The notes under the pieces are model-generated. The model saw only the letters and a program-made list of their open reading frames with translations, was not told the DNA's origin and did no database searches. From positions 76,712 to 108,967 of the forward strand of contig MNZN01000012.1 in the NCBI GenBank assembly GCA_001873625.1: a stretch of 32,256 nucleotides of DNA, written 5' to 3'. This document shows, piece after piece, positions 8,870 through 15,454 of this stretch. The DNA comes from Candidatus Saccharibacteria bacterium CG2_30_41_52 (GTDB taxonomy: Bacteria > Patescibacteriota > Saccharimonadia > Saccharimonadales > Saccharimonadaceae). The stretch's first letter is position 1. Each line of letters begins with the position of its first letter. The translations under genes and the position numbers were made by a program.

Positions 8870-8888
8870 ATGTTTGCTATTATTATAG
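8870..8888. promoter_or_regulatory. Shared bidirectional -10 region between divergent glycan genes
   Basis: Only 19 bp separate the starts of the ABC permease (8869, minus) and the GT2 (8889, plus). On the plus strand TATTAT (8878-8883) ends 5 nt before the ATG. On the minus strand TATAAT (8887 to 8882) ends 12 nt before its ATG. The two overlap, so RNA polymerase could initiate one gene or the other but not both at once. Neither gene shows a Shine-Dalgarno sequence, implying very short or absent leaders. The -35 elements would lie inside the opposing genes and are not obvious. This is a positional and motif inference. Confidence 0.5.
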
Positions 8889-9920
8889 ATGAACATGACA
8901 AATACGTCGACACCAAAGCTAGCTGTAATAGTTCTTAATTGGAATGGCATTAAAGATACCATCCCATGTTTAGACTCACTTATTAAACAATCAATCCCGG
9001 TAAAAATAATAGTCGTAGATAATGGATCAACCGATAATTCCATCAAAATCTTATCTGAATATCAATCCAAACACGCAAACCGTGTCGACGTTTTATACAA
9101 CCCTATAAATTATGGTTTTGCTGGCGGCGTAAACACAGGGATTGAATATGCCCTGAATGATAACTATGGATACATCGCTTTATTTAATAACGACGCTATG
9201 GCCGACAAGGAATGGGCTTCTGGCCTTATAGATTCAATCTCCGAGAACAAATCTATTGGTATAGCAACGTGTCTTTTATTAAATTCTTTAGGCGAAAAAA
9301 TCGATAGCACTGGCGAGCAATACTCAACCTGGGGGTTGCCTTTCCCGCGCAATCGCAATCACAAACGTGAATTAGCACCAGCAGATGAACTAGTATTTGG
9401 GGCAACTGGTGGGGCGAGTTTGTATAAAACCGAAATGTTGCGTGAAATTGGCCTATTTGACGAAGATTTCTTTGCATACTATGAAGACACTGATGTCAGC
9501 TTCCGCGCGCAACTAGCGGGCTGGAAAGTTGCTTATACCGACAAGGCTATCGCCTACCACAAACAAGGCGAGACCAGTAAAAGAATGCCTGGATTTACCG
9601 TTTATCAAACATTTAAGAACCTACCATTATTATTTATCAAAAACGTACCGTGCGGATTATTATTATCAATTGGTATTCGTTTTTACTTTGCTTACGCCCT
9701 AATGTTTTTCAATGCCATCGTAAAAGGTAGCGGCAAATCAGCCATCAAAGGAGCTTGGCAAGGTTTTATTTTGGGTTTTAAAAAACTAGGCGAACGACGC
9801 GAAATTCAATCAAATAAAAAAGTAACTACAAAATACATAAAATCTATGTTGTGGCCTGACCTACCACCAGACCAAACAGGTATACGTAAATTGCGAAAAT
9901 TCTTTACTGCCAAAAACTAG
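8889..9920 (+). CDS. Glycosyltransferase family 2
   Basis: A 343-residue GT-A enzyme of the family 2 rhamnosyl/glucosyl type. Features in order: LAVIVLNWNGIKDT (about 11-24), IVVDNGSTDNS, the loop NPINYGFAGGVNTGI, the metal-binding NND in ALFNNDAMAD, GATGGASLYKTEMLREIG, and FDEDFFAYYEDTDVSFRAQLAGW with the ED(D) catalytic region and the following W. A hydrophobic patch near residues 245-285 (LLLSIGIRFYFAYALMF) may anchor it to the membrane. The start is ATG 8889, with another ATG at 8895. The stop TAG overlaps the convergent cupin gene's stop by a shared CTAG. It is divergent from the export operon but probably serves the same glycan. Confidence 0.9.
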   Translation: MNMTNTSTPKLAVIVLNWNGIKDTIPCLDSLIKQSIPVKIIVVDNGSTDNSIKILSEYQSKHANRVDVLYNPINYGFAGGVNTGIEYALNDNYGYIALFNNDAMADKEWASGLIDSISENKSIGIATCLLLNSLGEKIDSTGEQYSTWGLPFPRNRNHKRELAPADELVFGATGGASLYKTEMLREIGLFDEDFFAYYEDTDVSFRAQLAGWKVAYTDKAIAYHKQGETSKRMPGFTVYQTFKNLPLLFIKNVPCGLLLSIGIRFYFAYALMFFNAIVKGSGKSAIKGAWQGFILGFKKLGERREIQSNKKVTTKYIKSMLWPDLPPDQTGIRKLRKFFTAKN

Positions 9921-10471
9921 GCTTGACGACTATAGTCATCCTGAATACGCACAATATCATCCTCGTCAGAGATATTATTGGCATCAGTGTGACTCCATAT
10001 TTCGGCAACCAAAGTGTATTTATGCTCATCACCTACTAATCGATGCCTCTCAAACGCAGCCATACGAACTACATCGCCATCATTAGCACTTTGAAGCTCT
10101 ACTTCTTCATCTGTCAAACTTTTAGCATAATATCCACCATGCAAAAAAGCCCATATTTCTGCCCTACGACTGTGCCATTGCCAACTTAGTCTTTTACCCG
10201 GCGATACAATTAATATCTTTGGGCTAAATTCAGATGCAATACCACCCAAACTAATATCATCCATACTAAACCCTGGGAAAAACTCTTTAATAAACCTGTT
10301 TGCGTCTTTGTTGTCAAAGCGCAAATAAGCACCCCAAGGTTTTTGGTCTCGTAGCTCTATAATCGTATAACCACTGGCGTCAACATATTTTTTTATCCCA
10401 TTAACAATCTCGCTCTTGCTAATTAACTCGCTGGTATTCATCTTTGATAATTGATTAAATAATTCTGACAT
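9917..10471 (-). CDS. Cupin-domain sugar isomerase-like protein (type II mannose-6-phosphate isomerase-like)
   Basis: A 184-residue protein with a cupin barrel like the C-terminal isomerase domain of type II phosphomannose isomerase/GDP-mannose pyrophosphorylase. Cues are QKPWGAY (43-49), PGKRLSWQWHSRRAEIW (91-107) and DDIVRIQDDYSR near the C-terminus. Probable metal ligands are Q98, H100, E105 and H143. The pyrophosphorylase domain is absent, so it is a stand-alone isomerase or a related cupin acting on sugar phosphates. It probably feeds mannose- or fucose-type nucleotide sugars to neighbouring transferases (inference). GGAGG lies 5 nt before the ATG. It is convergent with the GT2 gene and divergent from the GtrB-like gene. 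Confidence 0.82.
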   Translation of the reverse strand: MSELFNQLSKMNTSELISKSEIVNGIKKYVDASGYTIIELRDQKPWGAYLRFDNKDANRFIKEFFPGFSMDDISLGGIASEFSPKILIVSPGKRLSWQWHSRRAEIWAFLHGGYYAKSLTDEEVELQSANDGDVVRMAAFERHRLVGDEHKYTLVAEIWSHTDANNISDEDDIVRIQDDYSRQA

Positions 10472-10475
10472 TTTT

Positions 10476-10498
10476 CCTCCGATTAATTAATTATATCA
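10476..10498 (-). promoter_or_regulatory. Extended -10 promoter and Shine-Dalgarno of the cupin gene
   Basis: On the minus strand TGATATAAT (10498 to 10490) is an extended -10 element. It is followed by a short leader containing GGAGG (10480 to 10476), 5 nt from the ATG at 10471. This is a conventional leadered start, unlike the gene on the other side of the same gap. Confidence 0.6.
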
Positions 10499-10544
10499 GG
10501 ATTTTACTAACGTTTCATGGTGCCATAGATAAAGTCTAAAGTGT

Positions 10545-10557
10545 TATACTAGTATTA
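10545..10557 (+). promoter_or_regulatory. -10 element placed for a leaderless transcript of the GtrB-like gene
   Basis: TATACT at 10545-10550 ends 7 nt before the ATG at 10558. Initiation normally occurs about 6-8 nt past the -10 element, so the transcript would begin at or next to the A of the ATG. No Shine-Dalgarno sequence fits in the gap. The -35 match is weak. Confidence 0.5.
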
Positions 10558-11508
10558 ATGAAAAAGATTAGTATTTTAATCCCTACCTATAACGAACAAG
10601 AGGTTTTAGAGCATCTTTATCAGCGACTAGGTAAATTAGCAAATGATAATAGGGCATATGAATTTGAGTTTTTGTTTATAAATGACGGCAGTCGCGACAA
10701 AACCCTAGAAATTATCAAAGGCTATGCCGAAAATGACAATCGTATCGCCTACGTAAATCTATCCCGCAACTTTGGCAAAGAAATTGCCATGATTGCCGGT
10801 CTTGATCATGTGACTGGTGATGCCACTGTTATTATTGACGCTGACTTACAAGATCCACCAGAATTAATCCCTAAAATGATTAAATATTGGGAAGAAGGTT
10901 ACGACGATGTTTACGCTAAACGCAACAGTCGCGACGGTGAAACTTGGTTTAAAAAAGTAACTTCAAAACTTTATTATCAAATACTTCAAAAAGTTACACA
11001 CATCAAGATTCAAAAAGACACTGGCGATTTTCGCCTACTTGACCGCCGCTGTGTCGAAGCCTTAAAACAAATTCGCGAATCACAACGTTACACCAAAGGT
11101 ATGTTCAGTTGGATTGGTTTTGAAAAGAAAGAAATTACTTATGATCGCGACCCAAGGATTGCTGGCACTAGTAAATGGAATTATCTAAAACTATTTAATT
11201 TTGCTATTGATGGAATTACTTCTTTTACAACCGCCCCTTTGCGCATATCTTCATTCGTAGGTTTTATTGTATCTGTAATATCATTTATCTACATAGTTAT
11301 AGTTGTAATAAGGACAACATTAAACGGTAGCGATGTTGCGGGGTACCCATCACTAATGGCTGCTGTACTATTCCTTGGTGGCGTCCAGCTGCTTTCCCTT
11401 GGTATTATTGGCGAATACATCGGCCGAATTTTTAACGAAACCAAACAGCGCCCACTCTATTTTGTCGAGGATTATCACAGTGGAAAACATGTTAAAAAAG
11501 CACGCTGA
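10558..11508 (+). CDS. Polyprenyl-phosphate glycosyltransferase (GtrB/DPM1-like)
   Basis: A 316-residue family 2 transferase moving a sugar from a nucleotide donor to polyprenyl phosphate. Motifs: SILIPTYNEQE (5-15), INDGSRDKT (41-49), DADLQDPPELI (94-104, with the DxD metal site D94/D96), KDTGDFRLLDRR (153-163), and AGTSKWNY near 202-209. Two C-terminal transmembrane helices (about 228-252 and 264-286) match the GtrB topology, ending in a basic tail. The next gene encodes a GtrA-like flippase partner and overlaps it by 20 nt, the usual GtrAB arrangement. Together they would make a lipid-linked monosaccharide used outside the membrane to decorate glycan or protein. Confidence 0.94.
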   Translation: MKKISILIPTYNEQEVLEHLYQRLGKLANDNRAYEFEFLFINDGSRDKTLEIIKGYAENDNRIAYVNLSRNFGKEIAMIAGLDHVTGDATVIIDADLQDPPELIPKMIKYWEEGYDDVYAKRNSRDGETWFKKVTSKLYYQILQKVTHIKIQKDTGDFRLLDRRCVEALKQIRESQRYTKGMFSWIGFEKKEITYDRDPRIAGTSKWNYLKLFNFAIDGITSFTTAPLRISSFVGFIVSVISFIYIVIVVIRTTLNGSDVAGYPSLMAAVLFLGGVQLLSLGIIGEYIGRIFNETKQRPLYFVEDYHSGKHVKKAR

Positions 11509-11902
11509 AAAACTACGTTTTATAATTGTCGGCGGCCTTAATACGGCAATTGATTTTATTATATTATTCTTTCTTGTCGCGCTTGGTTTACCCGCTGTTG
11601 GCAGTAATTTTATATCGACCACTATCGCATTAATGTTTAGTTTTGTCGCTAATAAATCGTTTACATTTAAAGACACCGGTAAAAATTCTAAATCTAAATT
11701 TGCCTATTTTTTATCAATTACACTATTTGGCCTTTGGATTATTCAACCAATTCTAATAACTACTACCGCCTATATTATTGGCAATTTAGGCATTCCTGAT
11801 TCAATCGTATTATTTATAGGTAAAATCATAGCTACCATCGCAACATTGATTTGGAATTACTTACTTTACAGAAAATTTGTTTTCACAAAGGACAAAATAT
11901 GA
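11489..11902 (+). CDS. GtrA-like membrane protein
   Basis: 137 residues from the chosen start, with four hydrophobic segments typical of the GtrA/PF04138 family. These proteins are proposed to flip or organise polyprenyl-linked sugars. The conserved start LRFIIVGGLNTAIDFIILFF, then FSFVANKSFTFK and the final WNYLLYRKFVF, are characteristic. The frame extends upstream to 11375, but that part overlaps the GtrB gene and is not GtrA-like. ATG 11489 gives the normal family length; an in-frame GTG at 11480 is the alternative. The stop TGA overlaps an ATG at 11899 (ATGA) that opens a 33-codon frame leading to the next glycosyltransferase. Confidence 0.9.
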   Translation: MLKKHAEKLRFIIVGGLNTAIDFIILFFLVALGLPAVGSNFISTTIALMFSFVANKSFTFKDTGKNSKSKFAYFLSITLFGLWIIQPILITTTAYIIGNLGIPDSIVLFIGKIIATIATLIWNYLLYRKFVFTKDKI

Positions 11903-12000
11903 GTCCCGTTAGAACTCTACAACATACCCACAGGCATCAAATACATATGCAGATTAAACGAATAGTTATTAGTAGCACTAGAATTACATGGGAGTTCTAA
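11899..12000 (+). CDS. Possible leader small ORF (33 codons) between gtrA-like and GT4 genes
   Basis: An ATG at 11899 overlaps the stop of the GtrA-like gene in the ATGA fashion used for coupled translation. It opens 33 codons, ending TAA at 11998-12000, only 4 nt before the ATG of the GT4. The peptide is basic, starts MSPVRTLQHTH, ends STRITWEF, and matches nothing I recognise. Its first codons and its stop lie in the two arms of a 14-bp inverted repeat. It may be a leader peptide whose translation opens the stem that hides the downstream start, or it may be non-coding. Coding status rests on position alone. Confidence 0.3.
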   Translation: MSPVRTLQHTHRHQIHMQIKRIVISSTRITWEF

Positions 12001-12005
12001 CGGGA
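11904..12005 (+). repeat. 14-bp perfect inverted repeat bracketing the GT4 start
   Basis: TCCCGTTAGAACTC at 11904-11917 is the exact reverse complement of GAGTTCTAACGGGA at 11992-12005, with 74 nt between. In RNA the stem would pair away GGAG (11991-11994, the only visible Shine-Dalgarno sequence for the GT4, of which all but the first G is in the arm) and the A of its ATG. A chance perfect 14-mer at this position is unlikely. A cis-acting RNA switch or a small palindromic element are the two readings. Confidence 0.75.
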
Positions 12006-13093
12006 TGAGCCACATAGCCATTGATGCGCGTATTATTAACAGTTCAACTGGCACGTACGTTGAACGGCTACTCACTTACTTGCAAGAAGTTGATACAGTC
12101 AATCAATATTCAGTAATCGTGCCCTTTAACGACGTGAATTATTGGAAACCAACCGCTACAAATTTCAAAGTTATAACCGCCGATTTCAAGAACTATTCCC
12201 TATCCGAACAAATTGGATTTAAACGATTTTTAGACAAACTACATCCAGATTTAGTTCATTTTTGCATGCCTCAACAGCCCATTTTATACAAAGGCAAACA
12301 TGTCACTACTTTTCATGATTTAACACTATTACAAACCTACAACTCGGATAAAAACTGGTTTGTTTTTCACACTAAACAGCAGGTCGGTAAATTCGTATTC
12401 AAAAGTGTCGCCAAATCCAGCCAACATATCATCACCCCAACTAAATTTACTAAAAATGAACTAGTCAAATTCGCTAAGGTATCGCCAGACAAAATTACAG
12501 TCACATACGAAGCAGCTGATGTTTTTATCGACCAACTAACACCATACAAACACCCATTCAACAGATATATTTTATACGTCGGCCAACAAAGTGACTATAA
12601 AAATATCCGCCGTTTGGGCGATGCTCACCAAAAATTATTATCAAAGTATCCAGACCTGGGATTAATATTAGTAGGTAAAAAGAACGCCAGCATAATTAGT
12701 AATGAAAAGTATTTTACAGACAAAAAATACCGTAATATATTATTCACTGATTTTATACCAAACAACCAACGCGACTGGCTGTACACCAATACCGCCGCCT
12801 ATATGTTCCCATCGCTTATGGAAGGTTTTGGATTACCAGGGTTAGAGGCTATGGGATATGGCGCGCCAATTGTCAGCAGCAGCGCAACATGTCTACCGGA
12901 GGTCTACGGCGACGCAGCCCTATATTTCGATCCTACTAATACCGACGACATAGCATCAGCAATTAACCAAGTTCTGTCAGATGATAATCTACGAAACAAC
13001 TTAATTAAAAAAGGTCATGAACAAATCAAAAAGTATTCTTGGAAGCGTATGGCTGAACAAACTTATAGCGTCTACAAAGACGCTATAAAATAG
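12005..13093 (+). CDS. Glycosyltransferase family 4 (mannosyltransferase-like)
   Basis: A 362-residue GT-B fold retaining transferase of the mannosyltransferase-B type. The N-terminus begins IAIDARIINSSTGTYVERLL, where the glycine loop binds the acceptor. The donor half has YILYVGQQSDYKNIRRL, the common VG...KN pattern, and FPSLMEGFGLPGLEAMGYG, the EX7E motif with both glutamates. VVS-type contacts and CLPEVYGDAALYFDP complete the family signature. It is cytoplasmic and probably adds a hexose to the surface glycan. Its start codon sits in the right arm of the inverted repeat described above. Its last codons contain a perfect 10-bp hairpin that may serve as terminator. It converges with jag, with an 18-nt gap. 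Confidence 0.93.
   Translation: MSHIAIDARIINSSTGTYVERLLTYLQEVDTVNQYSVIVPFNDVNYWKPTATNFKVITADFKNYSLSEQIGFKRFLDKLHPDLVHFCMPQQPILYKGKHVTTFHDLTLLQTYNSDKNWFVFHTKQQVGKFVFKSVAKSSQHIITPTKFTKNELVKFAKVSPDKITVTYEAADVFIDQLTPYKHPFNRYILYVGQQSDYKNIRRLGDAHQKLLSKYPDLGLILVGKKNASIISNEKYFTDKKYRNILFTDFIPNNQRDWLYTNTAAYMFPSLMEGFGLPGLEAMGYGAPIVSSSATCLPEVYGDAALYFDPTNTDDIASAINQVLSDDNLRNNLIKKGHEQIKKYSWKRMAEQTYSVYKDAIK
13063..13088. terminator. Putative bidirectional terminator hairpin inside the GT4 3' end
   Basis: TTATAGCGTC (13063-13072), loop TACAAA, GACGCTATAA (13079-13088) form a perfect 10-bp stem overlapping the last codons of the GT4 gene. TTGTTT follows on the plus strand. It lies at the convergence of GT4 (plus) and jag (minus), where bidirectional termination is expected. 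T-tracts are weak on both sides, so efficiency is uncertain. Confidence 0.5.
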
Positions 13094-13111
13094 TTGTTTC
13101 TAGAATAAATC

Positions 13112-13573
13112 CTAGCTACCAGCCTGAGCAATCGTAAGCTTGCGGTCGTAACCTTCACCTTCAGAAAATGTACGAATATCACTATATTCGCTAGCTACTT
13201 GGTGAACGATGCGCCTGTCGGCAGCATTAAGGCTAACAATCTTTGAATCACCACTACGTCTGACTTCTGCAATCCATTCACGGGCTTGTTCAGCCAAGCG
13301 ATCAGCACGTTGTTTTTTGTAATCAGCAATGTCGATATTTACACGAGTGATTAAAGAACCTTTGTTGCGGAGTACGGTTGAAACAATATATTGCAATCCA
13401 CGAAGAGTTTCGGCATTACGACCAATCAACAAACTGTTTAGTTCATTCGAAGGTACAGATAGTTCAATTACATCATCGTTACAAGTTGATCTGACGGTCA
13501 AATTTGCCCCAAAAAACGACAGTAAATCTTCCAGATATTTCTGTGCGAATTGGACTGATTCTTCTTTATTCAT
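13112..13573 (-). CDS. jag: Jag/KhpB RNA-binding protein (KH and R3H domains)
   Basis: A 153-residue KhpB (SpoIIIJ-associated, Jag) protein. The KH domain includes LLIGRNAETLRGLQYIVSTV (about 48-67), with the GRxxxxL loop that contacts RNA. The R3H domain covers about 85-153 (RADRLAEQA...MNAADRR-type region, then IVHQVASEYSDIRTFSEGEG), where the R-x-x-x-H signature reads RRIVHQ. The N-terminal Jag domain found in longer homologues is missing, as in many short versions. It binds RNA and influences cell elongation and envelope genes in Firmicutes. AAGGAG precedes the ATG, and it lies 14 nt after yidC, the standard pair. Confidence 0.93.
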   Translation of the reverse strand: MNKEESVQFAQKYLEDLLSFFGANLTVRSTCNDDVIELSVPSNELNSLLIGRNAETLRGLQYIVSTVLRNKGSLITRVNIDIADYKKQRADRLAEQAREWIAEVRRSGDSKIVSLNAADRRIVHQVASEYSDIRTFSEGEGYDRKLTIAQAGS

Positions 13574-13587
13574 AAACTCTCCTTATT

Positions 13588-14538
13588 TTACTTCTTGCGT
13601 GGCGACGTGTCTTTGGCAGTAATGCGAGTGATGTTCGCTTCGGTAGCTTGTTTGGCGCGCGCTTTGGCGGTAGCCTTTTTGTTCTGAACAGGTTCTGTTA
13701 CATAATCTGCGATCGCAATCATTTCTTTGGTATCACCTTTTAGTATACTTCCTTGTTGCGCAACTGCAACAATGTTAGATACCGTATAGTAAAGGACTAG
13801 CGCGCCTGGCAGATTAATCATAATAAAGAACATCATGATTGGCAAAAACTTTATCATCTTGTTCATCATAATGGCATTCATTTCGCCCTGGCTTGATTGT
13901 TTACCTTCAGCAGCTTCGTTCATAACATCACGAAGTCGCTTGTTTGAGGTCTGTTTTGGCGCTGTCTGTTTAGACATCATGTATTGTGTTACTGCCGCGC
14001 CAATCGCCAAGATTAGGATAAAAACATTAACTGCAAAAGGATTAGATGTTATTGCCTGTTTTGAGAGATCCAAAAAACCAAGCATCTTTTCATTAAACTG
14101 GTTTGGGTTGGCAATTAAATCTTTAATTGGACCAATATCTTTCAAAAAACCATAAGTAAATCCTGCGATCTGACCTCGTTGAGAAGTAAATATCTGTATC
14201 ACTTCATAAAGGGCAATAAAGATTGGTAGTTGGATGAATAGGATTCCAATTGAACGAAAAGGACTGACGTCGTGCTTTTTGTAAAGCTCCATCATCTGTG
14301 CACCTTCAAGCTGTTTATTACCCTTAGTCTCTTTTTTAATCCTAACCAATTCGGGCTGTAGTTTTTGCATTGCTATTGCTTGGTGAAGTTGTTTTTTAAG
14401 CAATGGCCACATTGCAAATCGAACTAATACTGTAAATATAATCAACGCTATACCAAAATCACCACCTGGAATAAGGCTATAAATTACAAATAACAGGTTA
14501 AATATTGGTTGAGCAACAAATACTTGAAAAATATCCAC
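13588..14538 (-). CDS. yidC: YidC/Oxa1 family membrane protein insertase
   Basis: 316 residues, the short Gram-positive-type YidC without a large periplasmic domain. The start is GTG (14538), with GGAG upstream. Five hydrophobic segments flank the conserved core: IIFTVLVRFAMWPLLKKQ with the essential arginine (R41) in the hydrophilic groove, QLPIFIALYEVI, and the C-terminal IMMFFIMINLPGALVLYYTVSNI. The coiled cytoplasmic loop MQKLQPELVRIKKE is also typical. A basic tail (Lys/Arg-rich, about 285-316) probably contacts ribosomes. It lies between rnpA and jag, as in most bacteria. A TATAAT on the minus strand (14584 to 14579) could provide its own promoter. Confidence 0.96.
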   Translation of the reverse strand: MDIFQVFVAQPIFNLLFVIYSLIPGGDFGIALIIFTVLVRFAMWPLLKKQLHQAIAMQKLQPELVRIKKETKGNKQLEGAQMMELYKKHDVSPFRSIGILFIQLPIFIALYEVIQIFTSQRGQIAGFTYGFLKDIGPIKDLIANPNQFNEKMLGFLDLSKQAITSNPFAVNVFILILAIGAAVTQYMMSKQTAPKQTSNKRLRDVMNEAAEGKQSSQGEMNAIMMNKMIKFLPIMMFFIMINLPGALVLYYTVSNIVAVAQQGSILKGDTKEMIAIADYVTEPVQNKKATAKARAKQATEANITRITAKDTSPRKK

Positions 14539-14618
14539 AGGCTTAAAAACTCCAAAAAACGCTACATTTTATTAACTTATTATAACAGTTTTTAGTCTTA
14601 TTTGTATCTATAAGGCTA

Positions 14619-14963
14619 TTAAAGCACGCCTGTTTGGCTAAATAACTGGTTTAGTTGACCTGTTATATCTTGATGGGTTGCTGTTAATAACTCGCCAGAC
14701 GTAACAATAATTGCAATATCATAAGTAGCATTCAAATATGGCAATTTAAGCCTTACTTGTTCATAAATTCGCCTACGGATTAGGTTACGCCCAACAGCAC
14801 TCTTTAATATTTTTTTACTAATAACAACCGCGACTCGCGTTTTTTTGCGATGCTCATTAGATATTGTTTTAATAATAATTGAGCGTGAACGAACAGCTTG
14901 GCCGTTTTTATAAACGTATCGCAAGCTATTATGTCCATGGAATCGGTTGGTAAAAGAAATCAT
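14619..14963 (-). CDS. rnpA: Ribonuclease P protein component
   Basis: 114 residues, the usual length. RnpA assists the RNA subunit in 5' maturation of tRNA. The start RFHGHNSLRYVYKNGQAVRS is followed by RVAVVISKKIL and the RNR signature KSAVGRNLIRRRIYE (about 52-66), which binds pre-tRNA leader and the RNase P RNA. The C-terminus DIAIIVTSGELLTA is family-typical. It is separated from rpmH by a terminator, and TATACT lies 7 nt before the ATG, so it appears to be independently transcribed with little or no leader. No Shine-Dalgarno sequence is visible. Confidence 0.96.
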   Translation of the reverse strand: MISFTNRFHGHNSLRYVYKNGQAVRSRSIIIKTISNEHRKKTRVAVVISKKILKSAVGRNLIRRRIYEQVRLKLPYLNATYDIAIIVTSGELLTATHQDITGQLNQLFSQTGVL

Positions 14964-14976
14964 TATATATAGTATA
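14964..14976 (-). promoter_or_regulatory. -10 element of rnpA, leaderless spacing
   Basis: Minus-strand TATACT (14976 to 14971) is followed by exactly 7 nt and then ATG. That places the expected start of transcription at the initiation codon. The region is almost pure A/T and has no Shine-Dalgarno sequence. The -35 match is poor. Confidence 0.55.
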
Positions 14977-15015
14977 TGGTATTTGGTTAGTTGATAGTAA
15001 ATATCAATTTGTTTA

Positions 15016-15048
15016 TTTTTAAAAACACTGCAGCTTCCTGCAGTGTTT
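15016..15048 (-). terminator. Intrinsic terminator after rpmH
   Basis: AAACACTGCAG (15023-15033), loop CTTC, CTGCAGTGTTT (15038-15048) form an 11-bp perfect stem. Read on the minus strand the stem ends in GTGTTTTT, giving a short U-run. It lies 7 nt past the rpmH stop and before rnpA, so it should cut most read-through. Confidence 0.75.
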
Positions 15049-15054
15049 AGTCAT

Positions 15055-15195
15055 TTAGGCGGTAAGCCTTGTTCGGCCTTTAGCGCGGCGTCTTTTAATG
15101 ACGGCGCGTCCAGCTTTCGTAGCTACGCGTGCACGAAATCCGTGCGTACGAGCGCGATGACGTGTGTGTGGTTGGAACGTTCGTTTTGTTGACAT
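15055..15195 (-). CDS. rpmH: 50S ribosomal protein L34
   Basis: 46 residues. It begins [20 protein letters not shown] and ends [12 protein letters not shown], a textbook L34: highly basic, with the [19 protein letters not shown]-type helix. L34 is part of the large ribosomal subunit. It lies between the origin region and rnpA on the minus strand, its normal position. A TTGCTA-17-TACACT promoter lies directly upstream with only 9 nt to the ATG, and no Shine-Dalgarno sequence is present. Confidence 0.97.
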   Translation of the reverse strand: MSTKRTFQPHTRHRARTHGFRARVATKAGRAVIKRRRAKGRTRLTA

Positions 15196-15204
15196 ATCTT
15201 TACC

Positions 15205-15233
15205 AGTGTACCCAAATTTGTCTCTTTTAGCAA
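15205..15233 (-). promoter_or_regulatory. rpmH promoter
   Basis: Minus strand: TTGCTA (15233 to 15228), 17-nt spacer, TACACT (15210 to 15205), then 9 nt to the ATG at 15195. Spacing is ideal for a housekeeping sigma factor, and the predicted leader is about 0-3 nt. Confidence 0.65.
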
Positions 15234-15384
15234 GGTGTTATTTGAAATTAATTAGATTGAATGTTTTGGTATATAAAAGTTGTCCCCAAAAATTGTATTA
15301 TTATCCACCTATTAATTGAGGTGGGCTGTAGCTGTGCATAACTGATACCCCTATGCAATTCTAATGTGTTAATAATTATCTGGG

Positions 15385-15413
15385 TTGTGGAAAAACTCAA
15401 GCTTCGTTATACT
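15385..15413 (+). promoter_or_regulatory. dnaA promoter with overlapping DnaA box
   Basis: TTGTGG (15385-15390), 17-nt spacer, TATACT (15408-15413). A DnaA-box-like TTTTCCACA on the opposite strand (15386-15394) covers the -35 element, a layout expected for autorepression by DnaA. The transcript would have a leader of about 35 nt carrying AGAGAGGA (15438-15445), 9 nt before the ATG. Confidence 0.7.
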
Positions 15414-15454
15414 TAAAAGCAATAAAGTGTGTTTTTTAGAGAGGAATTTTAAAT

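Larger units (their letters stand above)
15196..15454. other. oriC: Probable oriC (rpmH-dnaA intergenic region)
   Basis: This 259-bp gap sits between divergent rpmH and dnaA. DnaA-box-like sites (consensus TTATNCACA) are TTATCCACC at 15301-15309 (8/9), TTATGCACA on the minus strand at 15333-15341 (9/9) and TTTTCCACA on the minus strand at 15386-15394 (8/9). A weaker TTGTCCCCA lies near 15283. CCACCT and AGGTGG (15305-15324) form a 6-bp stem overlapping the first box. The strand switch of genes here fits a replication start. The dnaA-dnaN gap is the competing or additional candidate. Confidence 0.6.

Noticed and set aside
8870-9046. Upstream extension of the ABC permease frame to 9046
   Set aside because: It overlaps the divergent GT2 gene, encodes no family-like residues, and the ATG at 8869 gives the normal Wzm-type N-terminus.
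11375-11488. Upstream extension of the GtrA-like frame
   Set aside because: It lies inside the GtrB-like gene in another frame. The GtrA family begins at about the ATG at 11489.
11499-11902. UGA recoding as in Gracilibacteria/Absconditabacteria
   Set aside because: TGA stops end the GtrB-like (11506-11508), GtrA-like (11900-11902) and 746-residue (22256-22258) genes at natural family ends. No long gene reads through TGA.
11947-12060. Possible duplication: the small ORF end RIVISSTRITWEF resembles GT4 N-terminal RIINSSTGTYVER
   Set aside because: The matching DNA agrees at fewer than half of positions in the codon alignment, close to chance for such a short AT-rich segment.
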